In this document: in pieces, positions 61,320-64,000 of the stretch | Layout: each line of letters opens with the position of its first letter | Position numbering within the stretch: the first letter of the stretch is position 1 | NCBI RefSeq assembly: GCF_044465595.1 | Contig: NZ_JBITLV010000003.1 | Span: forward strand, 248,001-312,000 | Direction of reading: 5' to 3' | Length of the DNA: 64,000 nucleotides | Source of the DNA: Spongisporangium articulatum | GTDB taxonomy: Bacteria > Actinomycetota > Actinomycetes > Actinomycetales > Kineosporiaceae | Made by a program: the position numbers and the translations under genes | Notes under the pieces: model-generated | Told to the model about the DNA's origin: nothing | Databases searched by the model: none | Seen by the model: only the letters and a program-made list of their open reading frames with translations

Positions 61320-62026
61320 GCGTCCTCCCCGTCCTCGAGCTCCGGAAGCTCTTCGTCGGTGGGGGCTTCCACCCCCGACTTCAACCACGCCAGCAGTTCC
61401 TGCAGGCGTTCGAGGGGCAGGACGACGTCGATCGCCGGGCTGATCTCGAACCGCTCGGCGTCGCGCTGGCCGACCAGCAGCCCCGCCTTGTTCAGCGCCT
61501 CCACGGCCCGCGCCGCCCGCTTGGCGTCACCGGCGCGGTCGGTCGCGTGCGCGGGCCGCATCGCCTCGACGTGCTCGAGCATCTCGTCACGGGCCACGTA
61601 GACGCGGGACACCCCGGTGGCCTCCTCGGCCCGGCTGCGGGAGCGCAGGTAGACCATGAGGATCGTCTCCTCGCGCGACCAGGCGGTGTCGAACAGTAGC
61701 GTCGGGAACCGGCCGCCGCCCTCGGCCACGGCCTGCCGTTTGAAGGCGACCTCGCGGTCGGTGTCCAGGTGCAGGTCGAGGAACACGTCGTTCAACCGGG
61801 ACCGGATCAGCCCCGGGTTGCCCAGCAGCGTGCGCCACTCGGCCTGGTGCGTGCGGGCGGTGATGAACCGGTGCTTCAGCAACGCGACCAGGGTGCGCCG
61901 CTGGGCCAGCTCGAGACGCCCCTCGTCGCCCTCGAAAAGGGCCACGCTGGAGCTGCTCTCGCGTTCGTCGGCGTCGAGTTCGGCGAGCTCGCCCTCGAGC
62001 TCCGCGACATCGTCGGTGATGCTCAT
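61316..62026 (-). CDS. jetB: Wadjet JetB-like (DUF4194, MukE-like) protein, 236 aa
   Basis: Kite-type subunit of the SMC complex, acidic at both ends, with winged-helix parts in the middle (TLLFDTAWSREETILMVYLR). DUF4194 is the MukE-like component that joins JetA to the JetC heads. ATG 62026 overlaps the jetA stop and the stop overlaps the jetC start, so the three are translationally coupled. Confidence 0.92.
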   Translation of the reverse strand: MSITDDVAELEGELAELDADERESSSSVALFEGDEGRLELAQRRTLVALLKHRFITARTHQAEWRTLLGNPGLIRSRLNDVFLDLHLDTDREVAFKRQAVAEGGGRFPTLLFDTAWSREETILMVYLRSRSRAEEATGVSRVYVARDEMLEHVEAMRPAHATDRAGDAKRAARAVEALNKAGLLVGQRDAERFEISPAIDVVLPLERLQELLAWLKSGVEAPTDEELPELEDGEDA

Positions 62027-63507
62027 GCCTTCTGATCCTTCCGGGCGGGCAGGGGGACGACGGGCACGAGGAACTCGCGCCGGGTGCCGTCGGGGCGCAC
62101 GGTCACGTAGCTCTCCCGCCCCTCCCCCGGCGGCGGCAGGCCCGGGGTGTTGGCGGCCACGTGCAGCAGGCCGAGGATCTCGACCGGACGGCGCAACGAG
62201 TCGTCGAGGCCGGCGAACAGTTCGCCCAGCGAGGCGGCCGGCGTGCCCGACTCCAGGGCCTCGCGGACGGCGTGGCGCAGCCGGCCCAGGTTCGGACCGC
62301 CCAGTTCCCGCAGTTCGCGCAGCGAGACCTCCTCGGGGCGTTCGGCACTGACGTCACGCAACCCGGGGGCGGGCCTCTCCTCCGCCGGGTTGTGGAACCG
62401 TTCGCGGAGGTGGTCCAGCTCGATCTGCCCCGGGATCAGGGCGAGTTCGACGTGCGCGCGCGGACCGGAGCGGCCGAGCCAGTCCTGCAGCTCGGCGTCC
62501 AGCTGGCGCAGGGTCGCGTCGAGCTCACGGTCGCGGGCCACGTTGTGGGTGGTGATGTACTCGCGCAGCGCCCGGGTGACCCGCGTGCGCTGGTTGAGCA
62601 CGCTCTCCATCCCGCGGCGGATCAGGCTGACCGTGCCCCGCAGCTCGCGGCGGTCGTCGCTGCCGAGGATCTCCTGCGCCTTCGGGTGCGTGAGCAGGGC
62701 TTGCAGGTCCTCCGTCATCTGGACCAGCAGCTCGTCGTCCCGCAGCAGCGTGAACGCCCCCTCGAAGGCCCGGCCCTCGGCGGTCGCCTTGGTCAGGTTC
62801 TCGACCCGGCGCAGGTAGTCGTCGACCACCGCGCCGGCGGGGCGTTCCTCCTGCCGGAAGGAGGCCAGGATCTGACCGCGCAACGACGTGAAAGCCTCCT
62901 CCACCCGGGCGAAGTCGCCCGGTAGGCCGGCGACGAGGGCCAACAGCTCGCCGTACCCCTCGAGCATGTAGTCGTCGGAGACCTCGGCGACCTCCTCGCC
63001 GGCCAGCAGCCGGTCCTTGTCGGCCTGGAGCCGGGCGATCTCCTTGTCCAGGATCTCCAGCCGGGCCCAGCGGTCCGGGTTGACCTCGGTGTTGAACCGG
63101 CGGGCGGCGCTGACGATGGTGGCCACCCGGTGCTCGGACAGGTGGGCGCGTTCCCGCATCAGCCCGGCGACCAGCTCCAACGCGTCGCGCGCGTGGCTGG
63201 TGAGCGTGTACACCTCGGTGCCGTCGTCCTCGATGCTGCGCACCAGCCACTGCCCGTGCATCCAGCGCAGGCACAGCTCCCGGCCGGTGCCGTCGGGCAC
63301 GCTCGGCACCTGCGCGGAACGCAGTTCCGCCGTGTAGGTCTCGACCATGCCGTGCAGCTGGGCCGCCGGGACCGAGCGGACGTCGCGGGGGAACGCCGAT
63401 CGGAAGACGGCGATGACGACGCGGGCGTCGGCACGGTGCAGCAGGCGCAGCGTCGGCTGGTCGAAAGCTCCGCTGACGCGGGCGATCTCACCGACGATCT
63501 GACTCAT
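62023..63507 (-). CDS. jetA: Wadjet JetA-like (DUF3375, MukF-like) protein, 494 aa
   Basis: Kleisin subunit of the SMC complex. DUF3375 features include LRLLHRADARVVIAVFRSAF at the N-terminus, a long coiled part (ARLEILDKEIARLQADKDRL) and a C-terminal winged-helix region. It leads the jetA-jetB-jetC operon. ATG 63507 is preceded by AGGTGG. A terminator of the upstream nrdJ gene separates the operon from it. Confidence 0.93.
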   Translation of the reverse strand: MSQIVGEIARVSGAFDQPTLRLLHRADARVVIAVFRSAFPRDVRSVPAAQLHGMVETYTAELRSAQVPSVPDGTGRELCLRWMHGQWLVRSIEDDGTEVYTLTSHARDALELVAGLMRERAHLSEHRVATIVSAARRFNTEVNPDRWARLEILDKEIARLQADKDRLLAGEEVAEVSDDYMLEGYGELLALVAGLPGDFARVEEAFTSLRGQILASFRQEERPAGAVVDDYLRRVENLTKATAEGRAFEGAFTLLRDDELLVQMTEDLQALLTHPKAQEILGSDDRRELRGTVSLIRRGMESVLNQRTRVTRALREYITTHNVARDRELDATLRQLDAELQDWLGRSGPRAHVELALIPGQIELDHLRERFHNPAEERPAPGLRDVSAERPEEVSLRELRELGGPNLGRLRHAVREALESGTPAASLGELFAGLDDSLRRPVEILGLLHVAANTPGLPPPGEGRESYVTVRPDGTRREFLVPVVPLPARKDQKA

Positions 63508-63562
63508 GGGCAGAGGCCACCTGACGTTGGGGAATCGGGACGTAACGGACCCGCCGGACGTG

Positions 63563-63599
63563 GAACCGCCCCGGCACCTGCGTGGCGCCGGGGCGGTTC
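63563..63599 (-). terminator. nrdJ terminator
   Basis: GAACCGCCCCGGC (63563-63575) and its exact complement (63587-63599) form a 13-bp stem with an 11-base loop between the nrdJ stop and the jetA start. It should end the nrdJ transcript and keep the jet operon separate. Confidence 0.85.
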
Positions 63600-63633
63600 G
63601 TCGTCCTAGCTGGCCCGAGCTGGCGAGCTGACC

Positions 63634-64000
63634 TCAGCTGCAGCCGGAGGTGCTGCCGCAGCCCTCGCAGACGTAGCAGCTGCCGGCCGGGCGCATCTTC
63701 GTGCCGCACGTGAAGCACATCGGCGCGTCGTTGGTGCGGCCCTGCAGCTTCTCCATCAGCTCGGCCGAGGAGTGCACCTGCACCGGGACGGCCTTGACCG
63801 CGGCGGCCCCGGAACCGGTCTTGTCCGCGACCTCGGCCGCGGCCTCGGTCGGAGCCTCGCTGGCCTTGGCCTCGACCGCGCGGGTCTCGGCCTGCTTCAC
63901 GCCCGACGGCGCCGACTGGGCCAGCGTCTCCGGGTCGCTCTCGTCGTCCTCGAGCGGCAGGTACGAGCCGGTCTGCACCTCACGGGCCCGCTCCTCGGCC
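63634..64000 (-). CDS. nrdJ: Vitamin B12-dependent ribonucleotide reductase, C-terminal 122 codons visible
   Basis: Class II ribonucleotide reductase that makes deoxynucleotides using adenosylcobalamin. Only the C-terminus is inside the window: an Ala/Glu-rich linker, then SAELMEKLQGRTNDAPMCFT and a Cys-rich tail CGTKMRPAGSCYVCEGCGST, the redox tail typical of actinobacterial NrdJ. The 5' part lies beyond base 64000. In other actinobacteria nrdJ is often preceded by nrdR and controlled by a cobalamin riboswitch. Confidence 0.96.
   Translation of the reverse strand, partial: AEERAREVQTGSYLPLEDDESDPETLAQSAPSGVKQAETRAVEAKASEAPTEAAAEVADKTGSGAAAVKAVPVQVHSSAELMEKLQGRTNDAPMCFTCGTKMRPAGSCYVCEGCGSTSGCS

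Noticed and set aside
57822..61601. Plus-strand open frame of about 1260 codons
   Set aside because: Mirror frame of jetC; low-complexity Gly/Arg/Leu translation without motifs, and jetC has intact Walker and signature motifs.
63634..64000. Separate zinc-finger gene
   Set aside because: The cysteines belong to the redox tail of NrdJ, and the frame stays open to the window edge.

Overview
The window is about 64 kb of very GC-rich DNA (strong G/C third-position bias) carrying single-copy housekeeping genes typical of Actinomycetota: a ParE/GyrB-type topoisomerase subunit, a principal sigma factor with a lysine/alanine-rich N-terminal linker, a B12-dependent ribonucleotide reductase, a DUF7455 protein and a SAM-IV riboswitch. 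The parE / DUF7455 / principal sigma ... hrpA ... nrdJ neighbourhood resembles that of Streptomyces and relatives. The species cannot be named from the sequence alone. No rRNA, tRNA, transposase, integrase or CRISPR array was seen, and no gene-free stretch exceeds 300 bases.

Left part (1-13.5 kb): truncated parE, DUF7455, DUF456, then a minus-strand series of sigA, an OmpR-type response regulator, its histidine kinase, a DUF4153/DUF4173 membrane protein and an FtsX-like ABC permease, followed upstream by a HhH-GPD repair protein, a universal stress protein and a NUDIX hydrolase. From 12.3 to 15.1 kb lies the methionine unit: a promoter and SAM-IV riboswitch control metY and metX. Then come DUF4192, a matrixin-like metalloprotease and a diguanylate cyclase.

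Middle part (19-29 kb) is the accessory core. An SPFH - ribbon-helix-helix - GPP34 operon has a perfect palindrome at its promoter. Next is an orphan Pycsar-type two-TM effector gene, a large inverted repeat, and a four-gene protease/sigma cassette: a TPR-CHAT cysteine protease, divergent from a cytoplasmic subtilisin-like protease, an ECF sigma factor and a 159-residue protein, with a hemopexin-repeat gene just downstream. Its composition recalls the TPR-CHAT / Csx30 / RpoE logic of Craspase, but without CRISPR parts. I regard it as the best candidate for an undescribed system.

Right part (29-64 kb): an aldo/keto reductase, PPi-dependent phosphofructokinase, YccF, an ABC-F ATPase, a peptidoglycan-binding YkuD-like protein, an ATP-dependent DNA ligase with a PAP2 phosphatase and a PhoD-like phosphatase in overlapping order, an MFS transporter, an orphan chemoreceptor, flavodoxin and PAC2 proteins, a PadR regulator with a nested palindromic operator, a second PhoD, a class B penicillin-binding protein, a GT87 mannosyltransferase, a MerR/TipA regulator divergent from corA, an M50 protein, a Tat/lipoprotein Rieske protein, HrpA, DUF2505, MarR with its palindrome and a 5'-3' exonuclease. 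The end holds a Wadjet-like jetA-jetB-jetC operon that lacks the nuclease gene jetD, and the 3' end of nrdJ. Many genes lack a Shine-Dalgarno sequence but have a TAnnnT box 6-7 nt before the start codon, so leaderless translation looks common here.
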